The position numbers were made by a program, and so were the translations under genes. The notes under the pieces were generated by a model. That model saw only the letters and a list, made by a program, of their open reading frames with translations. It was not told the origin of the DNA and searched no databases. A DNA stretch of 27,382 nucleotides, from assembly GCA_938041695.1 (NCBI GenBank), contig CALISI010000074.1, positions 1 to 27,382 on the forward strand, given 5' to 3'. This DNA comes from an uncultured Actinomyces sp. GTDB taxonomy: Bacteria > Actinomycetota > Actinomycetes > Actinomycetales > Actinomycetaceae. Shown here one piece after another: positions 19,689-27,382 of the stretch; the stretch's first letter is position 1; each line of letters starts with the position of its first letter.

Positions 19689-22600
19689 ATGCCTGAGTCT
19701 CGCCCTACACCTCCATCCGAGCCCAACGCGCGCGGCCCCCACGCCAACGCGGGTCGCCCCGCCAACGGGCGCGACGGCGCGCGGCGACGCCAGAACGGCC
19801 GGGGCCGGGAACGCCAGGACAGCCGAGGCCAGGCAGGCCGTGAGGGCAGGCGCCGCCCGCGCGAGCACGCGCGCCCCTTCAAGCCCTTCACGCCGGAGCA
19901 GCTAGCCGAGCGCGCGGCGGCTATCCCCGTCATCTCCTTCCCGGACCTGCCGGTGAGCGAGCGCCGCGAGGAGATCGCGCGCGCCATCCGCGACCATCAG
20001 GTGGTCATCGTGTCGGGCGAGACGGGTTCGGGTAAGACGACGCAGCTGCCGAAGATCTGCATGCAGCTGGGCCGTGGCGTGGCCGGCATGATCGGGCACA
20101 CTCAGCCGCGCAGGCTCGCGGCGCGCTCGGTCGCGGACCGCATCGCCGACGAGCTGGGCCAGACCGTGGGCCGCGAGCGCGGCCAGGTGGTGGGCTACCA
20201 GGTGCGTTTCACGGACGAGGTCGGCCCCACGACCCTCGTCAAGCTCATGACGGACGGCATCTTGCTGGCGGAGATCCAGTCGGATCCGATGCTGCGCCGC
20301 TACGACACGCTCATCATCGACGAGGCCCACGAACGCAGCCTGAACATCGACTTCATCTTGGGCTACGTGGCGCGCCTGCTGCCCGCGCGCCCCGACCTGA
20401 AGGTCATCATTACGTCGGCGACGATCGATTCAGATCGTTTCGCGCGCCATTTCGGCACGTGGGAGGGCACGCCCGGCTCGGGCCGCCTCATCGAGCCCGC
20501 GCCGGTCATCGAGGTGTCGGGGCGCACCTACCCGGTGGAGATCCGCTACCGTCCGCTCGGCCCGACGACGCCCTCGTCGTACACGTCCGAGGCCTCGCCC
20601 GCGCAGGCGGACGATCCCACCGAGACCGTCGAGACAACGGAGGTCACCGAGTCCGGCCCCATGCAGCTGGTCCTGGAGGACCCGGACGACGAGCTGGCGA
20701 CGCTGGGCTACGGCATGGGTGAGGACATCGACGTGGAGACCGCGATCTGCCACGCGGTGGACGAGCTGAGCGCGGAGGGCGACGGCGACATCCTCGTCTT
20801 CCTGCCCGGTGAGCGCGACATCCGCGACACGGAGGCTGCCCTCCTCGATCATTTGAAGGGACGAGGCCGGCGCGCGGGAGACGACAAGGGCGCCCACCCG
20901 GGAGACATCGAGATCCTGCCCCTGTACGCGCGGCTGACGGCGGCCGAGCAGCATCGCGTATTCGAGCCGCATCGCCTGCGCCGCGTGGTCCTGGCGACGA
21001 ACGTCGCGGAGACATCGCTGACGGTGCCGGGCATCCGCTACGTCATCGACCCGGGTTTGGCGCGTATTTCCCGCTATTCCAATAAGACGAAGGTGCAGCG
21101 CCTGCCGATTGAGCCGATCAGCCAGGCGAGTGCGAACCAGCGCGCGGGCCGATGCGGCCGCGTCGCGGAGGGCGTGGCGATTCGCCTGTTCTCGCAGGCT
21201 GACTATGTTTCACGCCCGCGTTTCACGGAGCCCGAGATCCTGCGTACGTCGCTGGCCAGCGTCATCTTGCAGATGGCGTCCCTCGGCCTGGGCGCGGTCG
21301 AAGACTTCCCGTTCCTGGACGCCCCGGATCGGCGCGCGGTGCGCGACGGTGTCGCCCTCCTTGTGGAGATCGGAGCGCTCGCGCAGGACAGTGGGACCGA
21401 GGACGGCGCCCCGGCCTCGTCCCAGTACAGGCTCACCGGCATCGGGCGGGACCTGGCGCGCCTGCCGATCGACCCGCGCCTGGGGCGCATGCTGCTGGAG
21501 GCCAAGCGCCTGGGCTGCGCCTCGGAGGTGCTCGTCATCGTGGCGGCGCTGTCGATCCAGGACGTGCGCGAGCGCCCGGCCGAGCATCAGGGAACGGCAG
21601 ACGCCTCGCACGCGCGTCTGGCGGACCCGCATTCGGACTTCATCACGTACCTGAACCTGTGGCGCTACCTGGCGGTGCAGGCCCGGGACCTGTCGGGTTC
21701 GGCGTTCCGGCGCTTGTGTCGCGCGGAGTTTTTCCATTACCTGCGCTGGCGCGAGTGGCGCGACGTCGTCGGCCAGCTGCGCAAGATGGCCCGGGCGCTG
21801 GGGATCGCCGCGGGGCCGGTGGGTGAGCCGTCGACGGGTGACGTCGTGGAGGCCGCCCAGTTCGGCGGCGCGCAGGACGCGGCTGTGCGCGCGGTCCTGA
21901 CCTACGGGCAGGGGCCGGCTTCCGTGGACGCGGACCAGGTGCACCGCTCGCTGCTGGTCGGCCTGCTGTCCTACCTGGGCTCGTGGGACGAGACGAAGCG
22001 CGACTACGAGGGCGCGCGCGGCACGCACTTCACGATCTGGCCGGGCTCGGGCGTGAGCGGCCACCCCGCGTGGGTGATGACCGCGGAGCTCGTGGAGACC
22101 TCGCGCCTGTTTGCGCGCACGGTGGCCCGCATCCGCCCGGAGTGGGTGGAGCCGACGGCGCGCGGCCTGCTCAAGCGCTCGTATTCGGAGCCGTTCTGGT
22201 CACTCGCGAAGGGCGCGGCGATGGTCCGCGAGCGCGTGACCCTCTACGGGCTGACGCTGGCGACGGACCGCGAGGTGCTGCTGGGGCGCTTGGGTGACCT
22301 CGTTATCGACGAGGCCGTGGCCGCCTCGCGCTCTCACGCTCCGCGGGCGGGGTCGCTGGAGGCGTTGGCGGCCGGCTTGGTGTCGGCGTCGAAGGATCCC
22401 CTGTCGTCGGGGTCGTTTGAGCCGCGTCATTTCGAGGAGCTGGCAGCCGCGCGCGAGGGGACGACGGCGCGCGAGCTGGCCCGCGAGATGTTCATTCGTA
22501 ACGCCCTGGTGGATGGCCTGTGGAGGGAGAGGCATGCTTTCCAGCGCCGAAACGAGGCCCTGGTGGAGCAGGCCCGCGAGGTTGAGCGCCGCAGCCGTAC

Positions 22601-24677
22601 CCACGGCCTCGTCGCGGACGAGCAGGCGCGCTTCCGTTTCTTCGACGATCTGATCCCCGAGCACGTGACCAGCGCGGCTGCGTTCAACCGCTGGTGGAAG
22701 GACGAGCGCCACTCTCACCCTGATCTACTCATTTACCCGGCGTCCCTGCTGATGCCGCGCGAAGCCACGTCGGGCGAGGGCTTCCCGGACCGGTGGCAGT
22801 GCGGCGACCTGTCGCTGGCGCTGAGCTACGAGTTCGCGCCGGGCAGCCCGCGCGACGGCGTATCCATGCGTATCCCGATCGAGGTGCTCGAGCGCGTGAG
22901 CGATAAGGGCACGGACTGGCTGGTGCCCGGCATGCGCGAGGACCTGCTGACCGAGGCGATCCGCGCACTGCCCAAGGGCGTGCGCCGACTGCTGGCCCCC
23001 GCGCCGGACGTAGCCGCGTCGGCGGCGCGCTGGATCGAGCAGTCGGGCGACCAGCCGGTCGAGGCAGCGCCCACGGCGGACAAGGCTGCCGCAGGCGCGG
23101 TGAAGGCCGACGGCTCCGACGAGCCGGACCCGCTGAGCCTGGACGCCGCGATGGGCCGCCTGGCGGCGTGGGGCGCGACCTCCGGCCGCGTCTCGACGCG
23201 CAATTCGCCCGCAAAGGCGCCGAAGAAGGCGGCACAAAAGGAGGCCCCTGAACAGGCGCCGGCCACCCAGGGCCCCGAAGCGAGCACCGAGGCTCCCAAG
23301 CCCCGTCCCCTCACCGAGGGCTCCGTCCTGGAGGCCCTCGCCCACGCGGTGCGTGTCCTGCGCGGCGTGGACCTGAGCGAGGCGGACTTGGCGCACGCGC
23401 GCGCCCACCTGCCCGACCACCTGCGCATGACCTTCGTCGTCACCGACGCGTCGGGCAAGGAGCTGGGCGCAGGCAAGGACCTGGCCTACCTGCAGCGTTC
23501 CCTCGCCAGCGACGCAAACAAGGCGGTGCGCACGGCCGTGCGCGCGGCCCTCGAGGAGGCCTGCGAGAAGCAGGCGCGCAGGAACAAGCGCGGGCGCGGA
23601 GGCAAGAACTCCTCCGCCACCGGCACGAACGACACCGCGAGTGGAGCCCTCTCCCCCACCGACACCCCCACGGGATTGCGCCGTGGGGAGAGTCCCTCCA
23701 CCCCCGCTAACGGCGCGACCGCGACGGGCAACGGGCCCCGCGACGCCGCCCAGGCCTCGGCCCCCGCGCCCAACCCGGCGTACCACGCGGACGGCGTCAC
23801 GCAGATGCCGACGCTGCCGCGATCGATCACGCAGACCTCGGGCTCAATGACGCTGCGGGCCTTCCCCGCGCTGGTCCCCCAGGGCAGCGCCGCAGCACCG
23901 GCGGCGGGCGTGCGCGTCATGGCCAGCGCCGCCGAAGCCGACCGCGAGCACCGCGCCGGCCTCGCCCACCTGCTGCTGTCCCGCGTCGCACTGGCGACGA
24001 ACCGCGTGACCACGCGCTGGACGGGCCGTGAGGCCCTCATGCTGGCGGCCTCCCCCTACGCGGACACGGCGGCCCTGGTCGCGGACGCGCAGCTGGCCTC
24101 GGCCCTCGCCCTCGTGGACGAGCTGAGCACCCCGGCCGACGTGCGCGACCCCGAGGCCTTCGAGGCCCTCGCGGTGGCCGCGCGCGACGCCCACGAGGAC
24201 CGCGTCTACCAGATCCTCTCCTACGTCGTGCGCGCCCTGGAGGCCAGCGCCGAGGCCGACGCCGCCGTACGCTCGCACCCCCAGGCCTCGCTCAAGGAGA
24301 CGACGCGCGACGTCACGGCTCACGGGAAGGCTCTGCTCTACGAGGGCTTCGTGTCGGCCACGCCCGCCTCCGCGCTGCCGCACCTGGGGCGCTACCTGCG
24401 CGCCGGGGCCGTGCGCATCGAGCGCGCCGCCTCTTCGCCGGGGGCGCTCGCTCGCGACCTGGAGGACATGGACCGCATCCACCAGGCCGAGGCCGACATC
24501 GCCGCCACGCGGCAGGCCCTGGAGCGTCGGCCCTACGACGCCCATCGAGACGCCGCACTCACCCAGGCGCGGTGGATGGCCGAGGAGCTGCGCGTGTCCA
24601 TGTTCGCCCAGACCCTGGGCACTCCGGGCAAGGTGTCCATGAAGCGCCTGCTCGGCGTGCTCGCGGGGGCGCAGTGA
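19689..24677 (+). CDS. hrpA: ATP-dependent RNA helicase HrpA (DEAH box), extended
   Basis: This 1662-residue DEAH-box helicase is longer than E. coli HrpA (about 1300). Residues 1-65 are basic, Arg/Gly-rich and disordered. Walker A is GETGSGKT (110-117), the DEAH box is 211-214 (DEAHERS), motif III is SAT (ITSATIDSDRF), and motif VI is QRAGRCGR (484-491). An acidic insertion of about 60 residues lies between the two RecA-like lobes (from about 290). The C-terminal DUF3418-type region is interrupted by two disordered linkers (about 1130-1207 and 1295-1372), rich in Ala, Lys, Pro, Thr and Gly. HrpA resolves stalled ribosomes on mRNA in E. coli; that function is assumed. The stop overlaps the SprT-like gene (GTGA). 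Confidence 0.95.
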   Translation: MPESRPTPPSEPNARGPHANAGRPANGRDGARRRQNGRGRERQDSRGQAGREGRRRPREHARPFKPFTPEQLAERAAAIPVISFPDLPVSERREEIARAIRDHQVVIVSGETGSGKTTQLPKICMQLGRGVAGMIGHTQPRRLAARSVADRIADELGQTVGRERGQVVGYQVRFTDEVGPTTLVKLMTDGILLAEIQSDPMLRRYDTLIIDEAHERSLNIDFILGYVARLLPARPDLKVIITSATIDSDRFARHFGTWEGTPGSGRLIEPAPVIEVSGRTYPVEIRYRPLGPTTPSSYTSEASPAQADDPTETVETTEVTESGPMQLVLEDPDDELATLGYGMGEDIDVETAICHAVDELSAEGDGDILVFLPGERDIRDTEAALLDHLKGRGRRAGDDKGAHPGDIEILPLYARLTAAEQHRVFEPHRLRRVVLATNVAETSLTVPGIRYVIDPGLARISRYSNKTKVQRLPIEPISQASANQRAGRCGRVAEGVAIRLFSQADYVSRPRFTEPEILRTSLASVILQMASLGLGAVEDFPFLDAPDRRAVRDGVALLVEIGALAQDSGTEDGAPASSQYRLTGIGRDLARLPIDPRLGRMLLEAKRLGCASEVLVIVAALSIQDVRERPAEHQGTADASHARLADPHSDFITYLNLWRYLAVQARDLSGSAFRRLCRAEFFHYLRWREWRDVVGQLRKMARALGIAAGPVGEPSTGDVVEAAQFGGAQDAAVRAVLTYGQGPASVDADQVHRSLLVGLLSYLGSWDETKRDYEGARGTHFTIWPGSGVSGHPAWVMTAELVETSRLFARTVARIRPEWVEPTARGLLKRSYSEPFWSLAKGAAMVRERVTLYGLTLATDREVLLGRLGDLVIDEAVAASRSHAPRAGSLEALAAGLVSASKDPLSSGSFEPRHFEELAAAREGTTARELAREMFIRNALVDGLWRERHAFQRRNEALVEQAREVERRSRTHGLVADEQARFRFFDDLIPEHVTSAAAFNRWWKDERHSHPDLLIYPASLLMPREATSGEGFPDRWQCGDLSLALSYEFAPGSPRDGVSMRIPIEVLERVSDKGTDWLVPGMREDLLTEAIRALPKGVRRLLAPAPDVAASAARWIEQSGDQPVEAAPTADKAAAGAVKADGSDEPDPLSLDAAMGRLAAWGATSGRVSTRNSPAKAPKKAAQKEAPEQAPATQGPEASTEAPKPRPLTEGSVLEALAHAVRVLRGVDLSEADLAHARAHLPDHLRMTFVVTDASGKELGAGKDLAYLQRSLASDANKAVRTAVRAALEEACEKQARRNKRGRGGKNSSATGTNDTASGALSPTDTPTGLRRGESPSTPANGATATGNGPRDAAQASAPAPNPAYHADGVTQMPTLPRSITQTSGSMTLRAFPALVPQGSAAAPAAGVRVMASAAEADREHRAGLAHLLLSRVALATNRVTTRWTGREALMLAASPYADTAALVADAQLASALALVDELSTPADVRDPEAFEALAVAARDAHEDRVYQILSYVVRALEASAEADAAVRSHPQASLKETTRDVTAHGKALLYEGFVSATPASALPHLGRYLRAGAVRIERAASSPGALARDLEDMDRIHQAEADIAATRQALERRPYDAHRDAALTQARWMAEELRVSMFAQTLGTPGKVSMKRLLGVLAGAQ

Positions 24678-25183
24678 AGCGGGAGGATGCCCGTGCCCTC
24701 GCGCGTTCCCTCATGGACACCGCGGGGCTGACCGACTGGCGTTTCCGCTTCGACCACGCCAAGCGCCGGGCGGGCGCGTGCACGCATACCTCGCGCACGA
24801 TCAGCCTGTCCGGCCCGCTCACCGACCTGTACGACGCGGATACGATCCGGGGCGTCATCCTCCACGAGATCGCGCACGCCCTCGTCGGCCCCACCCACGG
24901 GCACGACGCCGCGTGGAAGCGGGCCGCACGCGCCCTCGGCGCCCCGGATTCCGCGCGCCTGCCCTCGTCCCTGCCTTCCCCGGACGCGCCCTGGGTGGGC
25001 ACGTGCCCGCGCTGCGGGGCCACCCGCCGCCTGTACCGGGCGCCGCGGCGCGTCTCCTCGTGCGGGGTGTGCTCGCGCGCCTTCGACCCGGCGCTGATCC
25101 TCACGTGGGAGCACCACGGAAAGGCCGCCTCGCCCGGGCGCGCCTACGAGCGCGAGCTCGGCTCGATCCACCACCGCCGTTAG
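24674..25183 (+). CDS. SprT-like zinc metalloprotease-fold protein
   Basis: This 169-residue protein has the SprT-like pattern: HEIAH (64-68) with a downstream His in GPTHGHDAAWKR (probably H77) as metal ligands and E65 as the catalytic residue. A C-terminal zinc ribbon follows: CPRCG (111-115) and CGVC (130-133). In eukaryotes the SprT fold (Spartan) cleaves proteins crosslinked to DNA; bacterial members are little studied. The GTG at 24674 overlaps the helicase stop as GTGA and matches the family start. A longer frame to 24572 would lie inside the helicase gene, so I reject it. Coupling to hrpA suggests a shared RNA- or DNA-repair context, but this is inference. Confidence 0.88.
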   Translation: MKREDARALARSLMDTAGLTDWRFRFDHAKRRAGACTHTSRTISLSGPLTDLYDADTIRGVILHEIAHALVGPTHGHDAAWKRAARALGAPDSARLPSSLPSPDAPWVGTCPRCGATRRLYRAPRRVSSCGVCSRAFDPALILTWEHHGKAASPGRAYERELGSIHHRR

Positions 25184-25314
25184 CGTTACCGGTCTCGGCG
25201 GAGTGAGCGCGCAGCGTGCATCTGCCCACGTCACAGTTTTGCGAGCCCTACGGGCGAGCACACATCCACCCGACGGCGATACCCTTGATCCAACACCCCC
25301 GAGAGAAGGAAGCC

Positions 25315-25848
25315 ATGGGTACCACCGCCAGCCCCGACGCCACGACCGCTCCCGACCGCGAGGTCCTCACCTGGGAGGGTTTCGGCGACGCGTCCCGTGA
25401 GCTCACTCAGCAGATCGTCGACTCCGGCTGGATCCCGGACCTGATCGTCGCCATCGCGCGCGGCGGCCTCATTCCCGCCGGCGCCATCGCCTACGCGATG
25501 GACGTCAAGGCCATCGGCACCATGAACGTCGAGTTCTACTCCGGCATCGGCGAGACCCTCGAGGAGCCCCAGCTGCTTCCCCCGCTCATGGACGTCTCTG
25601 CGATGGACGGTAAGCGCGTCCTCGTCGTCGACGACGTCGCTGACTCCGGCAAGACCCTCAAGATGGTCATGGACCTCATCGACGAGCACGGCCTTACTCT
25701 CGACGGCTCCTCCTCCGTGCGCGTCGAGACCCGCAGCGCGGTCATCTACAAGAAGCCCGTGTCCATCATCGAGCCCGACTACGTGTGGGCGCACACCGAC
25801 AAGTGGATCAACTTCCCCTGGTCGACGCTGCCCGTCATCAAGCCGTGA
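25315..25848 (+). CDS. Phosphoribosyltransferase (type I fold)
   Basis: This 177-residue protein has the type I phosphoribosyltransferase PRPP-binding motif VLVVDDVADSGKT (102-114), preceded by VAIARGGLIPAG, the PPi loop. Its C-terminal WINFPW resembles the group of hypoxanthine/xanthine-type enzymes (COG2236). It probably joins a purine base to PRPP, but the base cannot be named from sequence. ATG 25315 has a GAAGGAAG ribosome site; an in-frame start at 25216 has none. The following kinase gene begins in a GTGA overlap with the stop, so the two are co-translated. The 131 bases before it hold no clear promoter that I can name. Confidence 0.9.
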   Translation: MGTTASPDATTAPDREVLTWEGFGDASRELTQQIVDSGWIPDLIVAIARGGLIPAGAIAYAMDVKAIGTMNVEFYSGIGETLEEPQLLPPLMDVSAMDGKRVLVVDDVADSGKTLKMVMDLIDEHGLTLDGSSSVRVETRSAVIYKKPVSIIEPDYVWAHTDKWINFPWSTLPVIKP

Positions 25849-26531
25849 CTTCCTTACGGGAGAGCTCGGGACGGCAGGCGGCCGCCTCCCCCGAGCGCGC
25901 CCATGCCTCGTCGATCACCCGGCGCATCGTCGAGGCCGTGGCCGAGCGCGCACACCTCGGTGACCCCGTGCGTGTGCTGGGCCTGACCGGTCCTCCCGGG
26001 ACCGGCAAGACCACGATCGCCGACGAGCTGGCTCGCGCCCTGCCCGAGGCCGGCATCCCGGTCGCGGGCCTGGCGCCCTTGGATGGCTTCCACATGTCCA
26101 ACGCGGTGCTGGCCGCGCGCGGGATCGCCGATCACAAGGGCGCGCCCGACACCTTCGACGTGGGCGGATACGTCGCTCTCCTGGGGCGCGTGCGCCGCGC
26201 GGACGGCGTGGTCCTCGCCCCCGACTACCGGCGCGACCTACACGAGCCCATTGCCGCTTCCCTGCCCGTCGAGGTCGACGGCATCGTCATCACGGAGGGC
26301 AACTACCTGGGTCTCGAGCTGCCCGGTTGGGCGGACGTGCGCGGCCTCATCGACCTGCTCGTCTTCATCGACACTCCCTTCGAGGAGCTCGCGTCGCGGC
26401 TGATTGCCCGACACATGAGTTTTGGGCGCGGCCGCGCGGACGCCGCCCACTGGGTGCGCACCGTGGATGCGGCGAACATGGCTCTCGTCGAGCGCACGAA
26501 GGAGCGAGCGGACCTGGTCCTGTCGCTGTAG
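25845..26531 (+). CDS. P-loop nucleoside/sugar kinase family protein
   Basis: This 228-residue protein has Walker A GPPGTGKT (49-56) and the downstream LDGFHMSN, which corresponds to the substrate-binding MDGFH region of uridine and pantothenate kinase relatives. APDYRRDLHEP and ITEGNYLGL are further conserved blocks of this kinase group. The GTG at 25845 overlaps the phosphoribosyltransferase stop (GTGA); a longer frame to 25785 would overlap that gene and is rejected. Paired with the phosphoribosyltransferase, it probably takes part in nucleoside or nucleotide salvage, although fructose and pantothenate kinases share the fold. The N-terminal 25 residues are variable. Assignment to the family is good; the substrate is unknown. 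Confidence 0.85.
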   Translation: MTSLRESSGRQAAASPERAHASSITRRIVEAVAERAHLGDPVRVLGLTGPPGTGKTTIADELARALPEAGIPVAGLAPLDGFHMSNAVLAARGIADHKGAPDTFDVGGYVALLGRVRRADGVVLAPDYRRDLHEPIAASLPVEVDGIVITEGNYLGLELPGWADVRGLIDLLVFIDTPFEELASRLIARHMSFGRGRADAAHWVRTVDAANMALVERTKERADLVLSL

Positions 26532-26563
26532 ATAAGTAGCGCGCATTTTCAACCACTTCCAAG

Positions 26564-26569
26564 TAAGGT
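26564..26569 (+). promoter_or_regulatory. -10-like TAAGGT, exactly 6 nt before the CcdA/DipZ ATG
   Basis: TAAGGT is followed by GAACCT and ATG at 26576, with no ribosome site. This is one of the clearest examples of the leaderless pattern in the window. Confidence 0.5.
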
Positions 26570-26575
26570 GAACCT

Positions 26576-27382
26576 ATGTTCCTCTTGCTTGGCCTTCTTG
26601 GTGGCTTCATCACGGGCATCTCCCCGTGCATCCTTCCCGTCCTGCCCGCACTCTTCCTCGGCGCCGCCGGCACCCGCGCCTCGAACGACGCATCCCACTC
26701 CTCCGAGGACGGAAAGGCGGGCGTCGACCCGTCTCTCTTCCGCGTCGCCCCGGGCGTGAACCTGGGCGGCGAAGCACCGAAGAAGGCAGGCGTGAAGGCC
26801 GACGGCAGCGACTCGGTGACGCGTCGTCCCGTACTCATCGTCCTGGGCCTCGTCACCTCGTTCATGCTGATCACGGTCGCGGGTTCGGCGCTGCTGAGCC
26901 TGCTGAACCTGCCGCAGGCGCTGATCCGCTGGACGGGCATTATCCTGCTGCTGGCCGTAGGTATCGGCATGATCGTCCCGAAGATTATGGAAGTCCTGGA
27001 GCGCCCCTTCGCGCGCCTCGCACCACGCACGACGGGCGACAGCGCGGGCTTCGGCCTCGGCCTCGTCCTGGGCGCGGCGTTCGTGCCGTGCGCGGGTCCG
27101 GTACTGACCTCGATCATCGTGGCCTCGAACTCCGGGCAGATCACCTGGCACATCATCGGCCTGGCCATTTCCTTTGCGATTGGTGTGTCGATCCCGCTGA
27201 TGATCGTCGCGATCGCTGGTTCGGGCGTCGCCGCCCGCTTCCTGACGACCCGCCAGCGCCCCCTGCGCATCGCTGCGGGCATCGCCATGATCGCGCTCGC
27301 GCTGGGCATCGCGACGGACGCCCCGATGGCCCTGCAGCGCATGATCCCCGACTACACGGCCGCGCTCGAGGCGGGCACTGAG
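26576..27382 (+). CDS. CcdA/DipZ-like thiol-disulfide membrane protein, 3' end outside window
   Basis: The first 269 codons are in view and the frame is open to the window end. The N-terminus GLLGGFITGISPCILPVLPALF carries the conserved redox Cys of the CcdA/DsbD family. The second conserved Cys is in AFVPCAGPVLTS. These two cysteines pass electrons across the membrane to extracytoplasmic thioredoxin-like partners, which supports cytochrome c maturation or disulfide repair. The first segment resembles mycobacterial DipZ, which has a C-terminal thioredoxin domain; that part would lie beyond the window. Oddity: a hydrophilic loop of about 55 residues (Asp, Ser and Lys-rich) separates the first and second membrane segments. 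The start is ATG 26576, with no ribosome site and a -10-like hexamer six bases upstream. Confidence 0.88.
   Translation, partial: MFLLLGLLGGFITGISPCILPVLPALFLGAAGTRASNDASHSSEDGKAGVDPSLFRVAPGVNLGGEAPKKAGVKADGSDSVTRRPVLIVLGLVTSFMLITVAGSALLSLLNLPQALIRWTGIILLLAVGIGMIVPKIMEVLERPFARLAPRTTGDSAGFGLGLVLGAAFVPCAGPVLTSIIVASNSGQITWHIIGLAISFAIGVSIPLMIVAIAGSGVAARFLTTRQRPLRIAAGIAMIALALGIATDAPMALQRMIPDYTAALEAGTE

Overview
The window is high-GC DNA with tightly packed genes, many Ala/Arg/Gly-rich proteins, frequent GTG starts and several apparently leaderless genes. This points to an actinobacterium. The gene content (fused OppDF ATPase, a long HrpA, a DipZ-like CcdA, VanZ, a TRIC-type channel) fits Actinomycetaceae (Actinomyces/Schaalia type), but I assign that by inference, not by search. 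I saw no rRNA, tRNA or phage gene, no transposase and no cas gene.

Layout. 1-3554: the end of an oligopeptide ABC importer operon (two permeases and a fused double ATPase), closed by a strong hairpin. 3555-5021: about 1.47 kb without a credible gene, unusually rich in phased and inverted repeats. 5022-8558: an ABC-2 exporter (ATPase, permease) followed by a DesK/LnrJ-like histidine kinase and a LuxR-type response regulator, the layout of an envelope-stress or antimicrobial-export module. 8599-9190: a ribbon-helix-helix/Doc toxin-antitoxin pair with a perfect operator palindrome. 9177-13301 (minus strand): VanZ-like protein, exported HNH nuclease, amino-acid permease and TRIC-like channel. 13381-14457: PfkB-family sugar kinase. 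14458-14821: a second repeat-bearing intergenic region. 14822-15664 (minus): an alpha/beta-hydrolase lacking its nucleophile serine. 15913-17378: a YtxH-like small protein and a ferritin-like/VIT1 metal transporter. 17527-18447 (minus): a lower-GC GIY-YIG protein. 18592-19560: ADP-ribosylglycohydrolase. 19689-25183: a very long HrpA helicase overlapping a SprT-like metalloprotease gene. 25315-26531: phosphoribosyltransferase and P-loop kinase. 26576-end: the start of a CcdA/DipZ-like membrane protein.

The most unusual material is intergenic. A 113-bp palindromic element occurs twice, about 9.8 kb apart and in opposite orientation. Each copy has three AATT-centred motifs spaced 43 and 42 bp apart, with little conservation between them. 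A second, roughly 106-bp repeat also occurs in the same two regions. The larger region additionally carries an array of 20-bp units (five in one orientation, then about five inverted), a 42-bp-spaced motif array (two plus two inverted) and a 78-bp inverted repeat. Spacings near 21 and 42 bp suggest DNA-helix phasing, so protein-binding or architectural DNA is my preferred reading; a structured RNA is the alternative.

A second genome-style signal is a -10-like hexamer placed exactly 6 nt before the start codon of seven genes that lack a Shine-Dalgarno sequence, consistent with leaderless transcription. Four gene pairs are joined by GTGA overlaps, consistent with translational coupling.
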